From NCBI GenBank assembly GCA_963976435.1, contig CAXBKQ010000007.1, positions 62,001 to 126,000 on the forward strand: DNA of 64,000 bases, written 5' to 3'. This document shows, one piece after another, positions 17,654-26,277 of this stretch. Position 1 is the first letter of the stretch; each line of letters opens with the position of its first letter. Origin of the DNA: CAKZNE01 sp963976435 (GTDB lineage: Bacteria; Bacteroidota; Bacteroidia; Flavobacteriales; Schleiferiaceae). A program made the translations under genes and the position numbers. The notes beneath the pieces were generated by a model. That model ran no database searches. It saw nothing but the letters and a program-made list of their open reading frames with translations, and was not told the DNA's origin.

Positions 17654-18817
17654 TTATTTCAATTTATCCAATAATCCTTCGGTCTCCTTCATATTCATAT
17701 TCTTCGCCTTCCCTTTTGTTAGTGCTTCTTGGGCAGATTTTCTAGCCTTATCCATTTGCTTGGTTTTAAAATAGAGATGAGCAAGAGTATCTATATAATA
17801 GGGATTATCATCAATTTCCACGGCAGTTTCCATCTCTTTGATAGCTCTTTTTAGAATTTTAGGATCATCAGATTTTTGATAAATCCTCCAACAAATGGAA
17901 TTTGCCGTTCCTGGAGAAACTTGCCCATTCTCCGAAATTTCTTTGGCATAATCCAAAAGCTTTGACCACTTCTCGGATTTAAAATAATAGCCAAATAGTG
18001 TGTTCTGCCTAAGGTCTTCATCTTTTAAGCCCATATTATCCATTTCTTGAAGCAACACCTTATCACCATTCTCCAAATTTAATTTGGCAATAGAATCCCC
18101 TTTAATTTGAATTATTTTTTCCAATACATCATCAATCTCTGATTTTGGGTATAGGCTAGCTAATTGCTTTTTATTTTTTAATACCCAATTCAGCTGCTTA
18201 TGCTGATATCTTGAAAACACAGAAATAACTGCCCAATTCACCTCATTAAACAAATCTTCAGAATTTTGGGAAGCCAAATATTCATTGATCATCTTCACAT
18301 TTGGCCTACTTCTCTTCCATTTGTCGGAGGTGAAAGATTTCTTATAGAATTCAGGAAATTCCAAATTCAAATTTGAAGCTTTAAGATTTTTATAAGGTTC
18401 ATATTTGTTATCAGCAACTTCCTTGCACCACGACAAATAACCTTCCTTTTGAGGGAATCCGATTTTTTTTGTCAGCAAATAACCATCTGCAGAGAGGAAT
18501 AAAGTACTGGGGTAGGCCTTCACTCGAAATTTCATAGCTACTGCCGGTCCTTCTCCTTTTTCCATATCCAGTTTATAAGCCACAAAATTTTCGTTGATAT
18601 AGCTGGCAGCTTGATCGTCTTGAAACACATCCTTGTCCAACATTTTACAAGGGCCACACCAATCGGTAAATGCATCAATTAAAATCGGTTTATTTAACTC
18701 TTTCGCCTTTTCCAGCAAAGAGGCAAAATCTCCTTGATGGAAATTAACCTCAGCTTCTAGAGCTTGGCTATTACATAAAACAAAAAGACAAAGGCTAACA
18801 ATTTTTAAAACTTTCAT
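17654..18817 (-). CDS. Periplasmic thioredoxin-family protein with helical C-terminal domain
   Basis: 387 residues. A signal peptide (about 1-20) is followed by a thioredoxin-like domain with active site WCGPC (Cys54, Cys57) and the cis-Pro loop KAYPSTLFL. The remaining 240 residues are helical and end in TPR-like repeats (YYIDTLAHLYFKTKQMDKARKSAQEAL). It is likely a periplasmic thiol reductase or oxidase of the DUF255/thioredoxin_7 kind whose C-terminus binds partners. It overlaps the upstream AlkD-like gene by 4 nt and is followed by elbB. Confidence 0.88.
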   Translation of the reverse strand: MKVLKIVSLCLFVLCNSQALEAEVNFHQGDFASLLEKAKELNKPILIDAFTDWCGPCKMLDKDVFQDDQAASYINENFVAYKLDMEKGEGPAVAMKFRVKAYPSTLFLSADGYLLTKKIGFPQKEGYLSWCKEVADNKYEPYKNLKASNLNLEFPEFYKKSFTSDKWKRSRPNVKMINEYLASQNSEDLFNEVNWAVISVFSRYQHKQLNWVLKNKKQLASLYPKSEIDDVLEKIIQIKGDSIAKLNLENGDKVLLQEMDNMGLKDEDLRQNTLFGYYFKSEKWSKLLDYAKEISENGQVSPGTANSICWRIYQKSDDPKILKRAIKEMETAVEIDDNPYYIDTLAHLYFKTKQMDKARKSAQEALTKGKAKNMNMKETEGLLDKLK

Positions 18818-19503
18818 TTCAATTTATTTAAGCGGTTTAATACTTTTTCACTTTGCAATTCTCTCAAAGCATCGGTAGCTATCCATTTGGCTGCTGGAGA
18901 ATCAATATTGGCTAATCTATAACAAAGATCGATACAGGGTTGATGAAGATTTATTCGTCTTTTTCCCATTTCCCTAATGGACCAATTAATAGCCTTTTTC
19001 ACAAAATTTCTATTGTCGGTAGCATATTTTTCTATGCATTCCAAACTATTCAGGAAAAGCTGGTCATCTGCATTTTTATGGTGAACAGCTAAAACTGCCA
19101 ATCCTGCAAAACCTGCTCTTCTTTGAAATTCGCCTTCCAATTTAATCCATTCAAAAATGCTTTCCCAAATAAAATTCGTTTTTCTGAACAGATTGCTATT
19201 TGCCTGATCACATATATCCCAAGAATAAAAATCTAAAACCCATTGATCCGCCTCAGATTGTGAAAAAGTTTTAGGATTGGCAACTAGGGTTGCTAGTAAT
19301 TTACATTCATGAACTTGGGTATTCCATAATTCATTGGCCAATTCACCATCTTTCCCTATCCTTTTTGCCAATTCTCGAATTCGAGGCATGCTTACTCCCA
19401 GGGCGGTGCTATCTTCTATTTTAAAATGAGCAAAGCCTTTTTTATGATTTTCGGATGACAAAAGTTTGAGATCCTCAACTATATCTGCTACAATTTCCTT
19501 CAC
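18814..19503 (-). CDS. DNA alkylation repair protein, AlkD-like HEAT-repeat fold
   Basis: 229 residues. Starts with MPRIRELAK, the usual first helix signature of the AlkC/AlkD superfamily, and shows the helix-repeat pattern W..DQ.NS.LF and RRAGFAGLAVLAVHHKN, then FVKKAINWSIREMGKR, the most conserved stretch. AlkD excises positively charged alkylated bases without base flipping. Family membership is clear, but whether this member is an active glycosylase cannot be told. It overlaps pepE upstream and the thioredoxin gene downstream by 4 nt each. Confidence 0.88.
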   Translation of the reverse strand: MKEIVADIVEDLKLLSSENHKKGFAHFKIEDSTALGVSMPRIRELAKRIGKDGELANELWNTQVHECKLLATLVANPKTFSQSEADQWVLDFYSWDICDQANSNLFRKTNFIWESIFEWIKLEGEFQRRAGFAGLAVLAVHHKNADDQLFLNSLECIEKYATDNRNFVKKAINWSIREMGKRRINLHQPCIDLCYRLANIDSPAAKWIATDALRELQSEKVLNRLNKLK

Positions 19504-20207
19504 CCTTTTAATAGAATACTTAAATCCCCTGGCTGCATTTCCACAGTTTCCTCATTTTTAGAAAATATTCTAGCCGCTAAGTTTCCCTTTAATATTAGCT
19601 TATTACCCTCATACCTCAACCAGCTTCCCTCTCTTAATCCTACAACTTTTTGTGAATTATAATGATGAAACTCTCCAATACGGGTTGCTCTGGTTTCCCC
19701 TTGATGCTTAGAATCCGGGTCTGGATCTAAATAATGTGGATTGATATTAAAGGGCAATAAAGCCAAGGCATTAAAACTTGGTGGATAAACAATAGGCATA
19801 TCGTTGGAGGTGCCAATGCTCATCCCGGCAATATTACTACCTGCACTAGAACCCATATAGGCTGTTCCTCCTTTTACCTGATCTGCAAGGCAGTCTATCA
19901 AATCAAGATCGTAAAGAGTTTTTAGCAAAACGAAGCTATTTCCACCACCGGTAAAAATCCCTTTAGAATTTTTAATTGCTTTTTTAGGGTCTTCAAACTC
20001 ATGAATTCCCTTCACCACTTTTCCGATTTTTGCAAATGCCTTTTTGGGATAACTAGTATACTCTTCAAATGAAATCCCTGAAGGTCGAGCATAGGGAATA
20101 AATAAAATCTCATTGGTGTTTTTATAGAAATCCTCCAATTCATCAAGAAGGTATTCCATGTATTCACTACCGTATATTTTACTAGTACTAACAATAAGCA
20201 GTCTCAT
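19500..20207 (-). CDS. pepE: Peptidase E (alpha-aspartyl dipeptidase, S51)
   Basis: 235 residues. Hydrolyses dipeptides with N-terminal Asp in the cytosol. The class I glutaminase-like fold has the serine elbow GSSAGSN (nucleophile Ser121), Asp136 (SNDMP) and His158 (NPHY), each one position after the Salmonella PepE triad. TGGGNSF (86-92) lies near the active site. Its ATG shares one base with the stop of the sialidase-like gene (TAATG) and its end overlaps the AlkD-like gene. Confidence 0.93.
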   Translation of the reverse strand: MRLLIVSTSKIYGSEYMEYLLDELEDFYKNTNEILFIPYARPSGISFEEYTSYPKKAFAKIGKVVKGIHEFEDPKKAIKNSKGIFTGGGNSFVLLKTLYDLDLIDCLADQVKGGTAYMGSSAGSNIAGMSIGTSNDMPIVYPPSFNALALLPFNINPHYLDPDPDSKHQGETRATRIGEFHHYNSQKVVGLREGSWLRYEGNKLILKGNLAARIFSKNEETVEMQPGDLSILLKG

Positions 20208-21493
20208 TATTTAGCTTCTTTATCATTTATAATTGCGGTCCAAATCCCCATTCTAGTGCCATCCATTCTGGTCCAAACGGGCCTAATAATACCATCATAA
20301 GCATCAATATTATTATAATCTCCAAAAAAGACTTTTTTACTTGGTGTAAATGGCTTTTCGCTAATTTTGATATTCTCCCAGCTTGCACCTCCATCCTTAC
20401 TTATGGCCATATACACATCCGTTTCGAGGCTATCATAGTTTCTTCGGTCATAAAAAATGCTATATAAATAACCGGTAATAGGATCGCAGCTTGTCCAGCA
20501 GAAAAACTGATCCTTATTAGTGCTATCATTGTTAATCCTTTTTGGCTCCGACCAAGTTTCCCCTTTATCGGCACTAATAATTAGCCATACATCATAATCA
20601 CCATTTCTATCATCCACCCAAGTGATATAAATATTTCCTTTATGAGGACCATCGCTTACATCGCAAACGGTAACCGGCATACCATTGGCTCTTTGTAATC
20701 CGGGAATTTCAATTTCCCATCCCCCATGATGCTGGGCAACAACACGATCTTGCTCTAACCAAGTATTACCATCGTCTACAGATTTATCAAAAAATATTTC
20801 TCCTTTATTAGACCAGGCAACATAAATATCACCTTCGGGAGACACAGCAGGGACAGCACCTTCTGTTGTATTATCATCGTCTAAGCAGCCACCTGGAATT
20901 TCGCTAATATCCACTGCATCAGACCAAGTTTCACCTTTATCCACAGATTTAGAAAACATTATATTGCTTTCCATACTACTATCCTTACTTCCATAGCTAT
21001 CAAATTGAGTCCAGGTACTATAAATGCTTCCTGTTTTTAAATTGGTAATTGCCCATTGTTTATCCTGATCCTTGGGATGTGCAAGGCCCATATAGCCACC
21101 ATTATTCCATGTTTTGCCATCGTCATCGCTTCTTTGGCAAACAATACGATCCAATATTTCCTCACTCATCCAGTTTTTTCCTGTTGGATCAGAAAGGTGG
21201 AGGAAGTAAATCTCCCCTTCTGGGCCAGAAACTAAAACAGGGTCGCCCCAAACTCCATAGCTAGATTTAATAGTATCATTTGTCCATGTTAGTCCGCCGT
21301 CATTTGAATAAAAAACTTGATCCAAGATGGCTGCAGCCACAATTATTTTTGGGTTCTTTTTGCTAACCACAATAGAAGGTTCACATAAACCACGTCTTTT
21401 AATTTCTGAGCTTCCAATTTCTATATTCTTAAATTCTTGTGCTGATAATATTTGAGTAAATAATATCGAAATAAGTAGTAATCTAAATTTCAT
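20207..21493 (-). CDS. Secreted sialidase-fold protein with six Asp-boxes
   Basis: 428 residues. Signal peptide MKFRLLLISILFTQILSAQ, then a six-bladed propeller marked by six Asp-box turns: SNDGGLTW, SDDDGKTW, SVDKGETW, SVDDGNTW, SADKGETW, SKDGGASW. Annotated in relatives as exo-alpha-sialidase or BNR protein. RRGLCEPSI near residue 33 could correspond to the RIP/RLP region, but a complete sialidase catalytic set (Arg triad, Tyr/Glu) cannot be shown by eye. It probably acts in the periplasm or outside the cell. It is the first gene of a five-gene overlapping unit that otherwise encodes cytosolic or periplasmic proteins. Confidence 0.85.
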   Translation of the reverse strand: MKFRLLLISILFTQILSAQEFKNIEIGSSEIKRRGLCEPSIVVSKKNPKIIVAAAILDQVFYSNDGGLTWTNDTIKSSYGVWGDPVLVSGPEGEIYFLHLSDPTGKNWMSEEILDRIVCQRSDDDGKTWNNGGYMGLAHPKDQDKQWAITNLKTGSIYSTWTQFDSYGSKDSSMESNIMFSKSVDKGETWSDAVDISEIPGGCLDDDNTTEGAVPAVSPEGDIYVAWSNKGEIFFDKSVDDGNTWLEQDRVVAQHHGGWEIEIPGLQRANGMPVTVCDVSDGPHKGNIYITWVDDRNGDYDVWLIISADKGETWSEPKRINNDSTNKDQFFCWTSCDPITGYLYSIFYDRRNYDSLETDVYMAISKDGGASWENIKISEKPFTPSKKVFFGDYNNIDAYDGIIRPVWTRMDGTRMGIWTAIINDKEAK

Positions 21494-21576
21494 CTGTTTA
21501 GTTTTATGATCTGGTTTTGAATCATTACCCGCAAGGAATCAATTAAAACCATAAAATTTTGGCTAAAGCTACTAAA

Positions 21577-22071
21577 ATGAAGACGGTTAAAATAGCAATC
21601 TTATTGATTGTTTCATATATAAACCTTGGTTTTGCTTTACATCCTTTTCATGCCTCAATAACCCAATTAAGGCATAATGAAGAAGAGCAACTATTGGAAA
21701 TAACGGTGAAACTTTTTACCGACGATTTAGGCAAGGCCATAGGAGAAGAAATCTTGATAGGAGATGAATTATCCGAACTGCAGTCTGAACAAATTGGTGA
21801 ATATGTCCGCAGCAATTTCAAAATCAAAGACCTAGAGAATAATAAAACTTTGAATTGCACCCTTATAGGAGAAGAAACGGAGTATGATATCACTTTTATT
21901 TATCTTGAAATCAAAGATTTTAAACTCAGCAAAGCCTATGAAATAAGTCAAACCGTATTATTTGATCAGTTTGAAGATCAGTCGAATATTGTAAATTTTT
22001 TGGTAGATAAAGAAACCTATTCTGATTACTTCACCCCTACTTCAACTCAAAAAACTTTTGACATAAAATGA
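21577..22071 (+). CDS. DUF6702 family protein
   Basis: 164 residues from the ATG at 21577; the longer reading starts at TTG and would spoil the signal peptide (MKTVKIAILLIVSYINLGFALHP). The mature start HPFHASITQLRHNEEEQLLEITVKLFTDDL matches the DUF6702 family of small secreted Bacteroidota proteins. The rest is a single beta-rich domain ending in TQKTFDIK. The function is unknown. The stop overlaps the start of the HupE-like gene (ATGA), so the two are translationally coupled and probably act together in metal or cofactor handling; that is inferred from the partner only. Confidence 0.75.
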   Translation: MKTVKIAILLIVSYINLGFALHPFHASITQLRHNEEEQLLEITVKLFTDDLGKAIGEEILIGDELSELQSEQIGEYVRSNFKIKDLENNKTLNCTLIGEETEYDITFIYLEIKDFKLSKAYEISQTVLFDQFEDQSNIVNFLVDKETYSDYFTPTSTQKTFDIK

Positions 22072-22652
22072 GTGCATTTAATTCTTATTTAAGGCTTGGT
22101 TTTGAGCATATTCTTAATATAGAGGCACTAGATCATGTGATTTTTATAATTGTTCTTCTCGCTGCACACAGGCCTAGGCATTGGCTAAAAATGCTAATTG
22201 CCGTAAGCTTATTTGGTCTTGGCCATTCCCTTTCATTAACCCTCGCCTCCTTTGATATGGTAAGTATAGATAGTGAATTGATAGAATTTTTAATTCCTCT
22301 TACCATTTTGTTCACTGCCATTCTAAACCTCAGCAAGTTTGGACCTAATCCAGAATCCAAAGGGAAATATTGGATTTCTATTTTGTTTGGAATCATCCAT
22401 GGTTTAGGGTTTTCCAATTATTATGAAATGTTGGTTATGGGTGAAAATAGATATTGGTCTGCACTTTTGCCTTTCAACCTAGGAATAGAACTGGGGCAGG
22501 TATTAATTTTCGCTTGTTTTTTAGTGGTCATATTTTTAGGACAGGTGGTATTAAATATTAAAAACAGAGATTGGAATATTTTCTTTTCCGGATTAGGATT
22601 TGGCTTGGCCTTTATAATGTTAATCAAAAACCTTCCTCCTATCTTCGGTTAG
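22068..22652 (+). CDS. HupE/UreJ-family membrane protein
   Basis: 194 residues, six to seven membrane segments. The motif GFEHILNIEALDHVIFIIVLL corresponds to the HupE/UreJ signature with His in the first and second segments, and SLFGLGHSLSLTLAS and FGIIHGLGFSNY give further conserved His residues in the membrane. HupE/UreJ proteins are thought to transport nickel or related metals, though many Bacteroidota members (HupE/UreJ_2) sit without urease or hydrogenase genes, as here. It overlaps the DUF6702 gene by 4 nt and is followed by a hairpin. Confidence 0.85.
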   Translation: MSAFNSYLRLGFEHILNIEALDHVIFIIVLLAAHRPRHWLKMLIAVSLFGLGHSLSLTLASFDMVSIDSELIEFLIPLTILFTAILNLSKFGPNPESKGKYWISILFGIIHGLGFSNYYEMLVMGENRYWSALLPFNLGIELGQVLIFACFLVVIFLGQVVLNIKNRDWNIFFSGLGFGLAFIMLIKNLPPIFG

Positions 22653-22687
22653 GCTAGTCCTTTATAGCCTACAATCCTTTTATTTTA
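22650..22687 (+). terminator. Probable terminator after the HupE-like gene
   Basis: TAGGCTA (22650-22656, including the stop codon) pairs with TAGCCTA (22665-22671) around an 8-nt loop; the T-rich CCTTTTATTTT follows 6 nt later. The 7-bp stem makes this moderate. Confidence 0.5.
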
Positions 22688-22758
22688 AGGCATTTAGTTA
22701 TTATTTCCCTTTTTATTTTAAGAGCTTATATTTACAGGCATTTTTATAAAATCCATAC

Positions 22759-25062
22759 ATGATCAAAAATTTATCTTTAAGCTTTATTCTCCTTTTTTCT
22801 ATAGGAAGCATATTCGCTCAAAATACCAATCAAAGCAAATTCAAGCAGCTTTACGAGGAACTTCCTACCCCTAATATGTACAGAACAGGTGGCGGTGCTC
22901 CCGGCTCCTTTTATTATCAGCAAAAGGCTGACTATAAAATGAATATTCGTTTGGATGATGATAAACAAAGAATTTATGGTGAGGAGATTATCACCTATAC
23001 CAATAATTCACCTGATCCCTTGGAATATCTATGGTTACAGCTAGACCAAAATATGCGTGCTAAGGACAGTGAAACACAAAAAATAAAAACTGGAGGAATA
23101 AACAAATCCATGTCTTATAGGGATTTGAAATATCTATTTTATGATTTTGATGGAGGATTTAAAATAGAGTATGTAAAAGATGCTAATGATGATGCCATTG
23201 AATTTTTCATCAACCATACTATGATGAGAATTAATTTGGATAAACCATTAATGAAGGGTGAATCTAAGGTTCTAAAAATAAAATGGTGGTATAATATTAA
23301 TGATAGAATGCAGATTGGAGGTAGATCTGGCTACGAGTATTTCAAAGATGAGGATAACTACCTATATACCATAGCTCAGTTTTTTCCACGGATGGCGGTT
23401 TACAATGATGTTGATGGATGGCAAAATAAACAGTTCTTAGGCCGTGGTGAGTTTACACTTCCTTTTGGTGACTATGATGTAAGCCTTACTGTACCTGCTG
23501 ATCATATTGTTGGCAGCACGGGCACCCTTCAAAACCCAGATGAGGTATTAAGCGAAAAGCAAAAAGAACGTTGGAAAAAGGCCAGTGAGGATACGGAAAA
23601 CCCAGTATTCATAGTAACTGAGGAAGAGGCCAAAAAGGCTGAAAAGAATAAAAGCAAGGAAGAGAAAACTTGGCATTTTAAAGCAGAAAATGTGAGAGAT
23701 TTTGCATTTGCCTCATCTAGAAAATTTATTTGGGATGCCATGGCAGTAAAATTTGGAGATCGTACAGTAATGGCCGTCTCCTATTACCCAAAGGAGGGAA
23801 ATCCACTTTGGGAAAGATATTCAACAAGAGTTGTGGCCCACACTTTAAAAGTGTACAGTAAATACACCTTCGACTACCCCTACGAAAAAGCCATTTCAGT
23901 ACATACCAATAGAATTGGCATGGAATACCCAATGATTTGCTTTAATGGCGGCAGGCCAGAAGCTGATGGCACTTATTCCAAAAGCACCAAATATGGAATG
24001 ATAGGGGTGATAATTCATGAAGTGGGACATAATTTCTTTCCTATGATTGTAAATTCTGATGAAAGACAATGGACCTGGATGGATGAAGGCCTCAATACCT
24101 TTGTTCAATATTTGACGGAAGTGGAATGGGAAGAAAACTATCCTTCTAGAAGAGGCCCAGCTTATAAGATTGTAGATTATATGAAGGCGGATAAAAGCTT
24201 ACAAATGCCAATAATGACCAATTCGGAATCTATATTACAATTTGGAAATAATGCCTATGGAAAGCCTGCCACAGCTTTAAACATTCTTCGAGAAACTGTT
24301 ATGGGCAGAGAGTTGTTCGACTATTCATTTAAGATTTATTGCCAAAGATGGATGTTTAAACACCCTACTCCGGCAGATTTTTTCAGAACTATGGAGGATG
24401 CCTCGGGGACTGATTTAGATTGGTTTTTTAGAGGTTGGTTTTATACAACAGATCATACCGACATAGCACTAAGTGATGTGAATTGGTATCAGTTTGAAAC
24501 CGCTAATCCGGATGTGGATAATGAGGTGAAAAGATCAGAAGCCAATAAAACCACAGAGAGTTTTATTGGAAACCAGAGAAATAAAAAGGAATTTAAAGGA
24601 AACCACTATTCCGACGAATTTCCAGAAATGAATGATTTTTACAATCAAAATGATGACTGGACCGTTTTTAAAGCCGATCGAAAAAAGTATGAAGCTTATA
24701 AAAATTCTTTATCCGAAGAAGAAAAGAAACTCTTGGAAGGTGGATACAATTTCTATGAGATTGATTTTAACAATATTGGAGGGCTGATAATGCCTGTAAT
24801 TTTGGAATTTACCTTTAAGGATGGTAGCAAAGAAACCTTGAGAATACCTGCCGAGGTATGGCTAAAACACGAAGTTGCTTTTACCAAAACATTTGCCTTT
24901 AAAAAGGAAGTAGTGAAAATTGAGCTAGATCCTTTTTTAGAGACAGCAGACACAGATAGAGAAAATAACTTCTGGCCAGAACAAGTGGAGGCAGATCGAT
25001 TTAAATTATACAAAAGATCAGGAAGAAGAACCTCAAAAAATCCAATGCAAAAAGCAAAATAA
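22759..25062 (+). CDS. M1-family zinc metallopeptidase (secreted)
   Basis: 767 residues with a signal peptide (MIKNLSLSFILLFSIGSIFAQ). An N-terminal beta-saddle domain typical of aminopeptidase N relatives covers about 60-330. The gluzincin site HEVGH is at 420-424, and the third ligand Glu443 is in WMDEGLN, the HExxH-x18-E spacing of family M1. The exopeptidase GxMEN motif reads GMEYP, so the substrate preference may differ from classical aminopeptidases. The C-terminal 150 residues form a charged domain ending in a basic tail. Likely periplasmic or secreted peptide degradation. It has its own transcription unit, ending in the strong terminator at 25085. Confidence 0.92.
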   Translation: MIKNLSLSFILLFSIGSIFAQNTNQSKFKQLYEELPTPNMYRTGGGAPGSFYYQQKADYKMNIRLDDDKQRIYGEEIITYTNNSPDPLEYLWLQLDQNMRAKDSETQKIKTGGINKSMSYRDLKYLFYDFDGGFKIEYVKDANDDAIEFFINHTMMRINLDKPLMKGESKVLKIKWWYNINDRMQIGGRSGYEYFKDEDNYLYTIAQFFPRMAVYNDVDGWQNKQFLGRGEFTLPFGDYDVSLTVPADHIVGSTGTLQNPDEVLSEKQKERWKKASEDTENPVFIVTEEEAKKAEKNKSKEEKTWHFKAENVRDFAFASSRKFIWDAMAVKFGDRTVMAVSYYPKEGNPLWERYSTRVVAHTLKVYSKYTFDYPYEKAISVHTNRIGMEYPMICFNGGRPEADGTYSKSTKYGMIGVIIHEVGHNFFPMIVNSDERQWTWMDEGLNTFVQYLTEVEWEENYPSRRGPAYKIVDYMKADKSLQMPIMTNSESILQFGNNAYGKPATALNILRETVMGRELFDYSFKIYCQRWMFKHPTPADFFRTMEDASGTDLDWFFRGWFYTTDHTDIALSDVNWYQFETANPDVDNEVKRSEANKTTESFIGNQRNKKEFKGNHYSDEFPEMNDFYNQNDDWTVFKADRKKYEAYKNSLSEEEKKLLEGGYNFYEIDFNNIGGLIMPVILEFTFKDGSKETLRIPAEVWLKHEVAFTKTFAFKKEVVKIELDPFLETADTDRENNFWPEQVEADRFKLYKRSGRRTSKNPMQKAK

Positions 25063-25084
25063 TTACCTACCGTAATCAATTTGC

Positions 25085-25111
25085 AAAGGCCAGCTATATG
25101 CTGGCCTTTTT
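25085..25111 (+). terminator. Strong terminator after the M1 peptidase gene
   Basis: Perfect 10-bp stem AAAGGCCAGC (25085-25094) / GCTGGCCTTT (25100-25109) with loop TATAT and a T-run to 25111. Confidence 0.92.
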
Positions 25112-25183
25112 GTTGGAAAGTCCTTTTATAAATATAGAAAATGTAGCTCTGGGCCCATATTAGTTTTTTCTATCTATGTAAGA

Positions 25184-25753
25184 ATGAAAAACCATAGGCA
25201 TATAATAGTTTTAATTCCACTTTGGATACTATGTTTAGCATTTACTAGTTCCTGCGGATCTAGCCAAAAAGTGGGTAAAAGGGAGAAAGCTTCTAAGGTC
25301 CAGCAAAGAAGGATACCCAAAATTAAAGATGGTAAATCAGAAAATCCCGCTACTTTAAAAGAACCCAATTCAGAAAAACAGAGGAATGAGGAATTATATG
25401 CTTTTATCGAAAAATGGAAAGGCGTACCCCATAGAATGGGAGGAATGAGCACCCGAGGTGTAGATTGTTCGGGATTGGTAATCCAAATCTATAAGGAGGT
25501 TTACCAAATGGATTTTAAGAATAGAAGAGCAAGGGATATTTATACAGAAACGATAGCCATTGCAAAAGAGGATTTAAAAGAGGGAGACCTAGTGTTTTTT
25601 AAAATTAGATCTAAAAATATAGATCATATAGGACTATATCTTTCTGATGGAAAATTTGTCCACGCCAGCAGTAGTAAAGGGGTTATGATTAGTAATCTGG
25701 AAGAAAATTATTTTAAAAAGCACTTTTTTAGTGGAGGGCGAATAAAGCCTTAA
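25184..25753 (+). CDS. NlpC/P60 family lipoprotein
   Basis: 189 residues. The lipoprotein signal ends in TSSC (Cys24), a basic linker rich in Lys/Glu covers about 30-70, then a C40 peptidase domain has the catalytic triad Cys95 (VDCSGLV), His148 (DHIGLYL) and His160 (FVHAS). Such enzymes cleave gamma-D-glutamyl-diaminopimelate or related bonds in peptidoglycan stems. The length matches single-domain Spr/NlpC lipoproteins. Its stop overlaps the stop of the convergent DUF192 gene in a shared TTAA. Confidence 0.93.
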   Translation: MKNHRHIIVLIPLWILCLAFTSSCGSSQKVGKREKASKVQQRRIPKIKDGKSENPATLKEPNSEKQRNEELYAFIEKWKGVPHRMGGMSTRGVDCSGLVIQIYKEVYQMDFKNRRARDIYTETIAIAKEDLKEGDLVFFKIRSKNIDHIGLYLSDGKFVHASSSKGVMISNLEENYFKKHFFSGGRIKP

Positions 25754-26277
25754 TTTCTTGTATAGGCTATTTTGTCACCAATTTTAAGGCCGTATTTTTC
25801 TACAAAACCGGCATTCAACTCCAAAATAAATTGGGCAGGAATTTTAGATTCTACAGGAGTTTCATCCAATGCCTTATTGTTTTCTGCTATATCTACAATT
25901 TCATTTTTCTTATTTACAAAAACAAAATCCAAAGGAATAAAGGTGTTTTTCATCCAAAATGACTGTTCCTTTTCTTCTTCCATTAAAAAAAGCATTGCAC
26001 ATCTCTCTGCCATTTCTTTTCGGTACATCAGGCCATAGCCAATATCCTCCTCCGTATCTGCTATTTCTATATCAATTTGAACTATAATACTATCCTTACT
26101 ATTTAAAAACTTCAAATCTCCTTCGTCCTTAAATTTAGGTTCATAGGTATTCACAGAATTACTAGGATCGCTATCTAAAACTCTAGTCTCACCTCCAAAA
26201 GGAAAAAAGGAAACCAACAACCATCCTACAAATAAAGCGATGGCTATAAAGATTAATGATTTTTTAATACTACTCAT
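25750..26277 (-). CDS. DUF192 protein, membrane-anchored
   Basis: 175 residues. One N-terminal membrane segment (about 8-26, IFIAIALFVGWLLVSFF), a 35-residue linker, then a DUF192 domain with EIADTEEDIGYGLMYRKEM, MLFLMEEEKEQSFWMKNTFIPLDFVFV and the closing AQFILELNAGFVEKYGLKIGDKI. DUF192 proteins are small exported beta proteins of unknown role. It starts 8 nt inside the end of lgt, so the pair is co-transcribed, and it converges tail to tail with the NlpC/P60 gene. Confidence 0.88.
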   Translation of the reverse strand: MSSIKKSLIFIAIALFVGWLLVSFFPFGGETRVLDSDPSNSVNTYEPKFKDEGDLKFLNSKDSIIVQIDIEIADTEEDIGYGLMYRKEMAERCAMLFLMEEEKEQSFWMKNTFIPLDFVFVNKKNEIVDIAENNKALDETPVESKIPAQFILELNAGFVEKYGLKIGDKIAYTRN

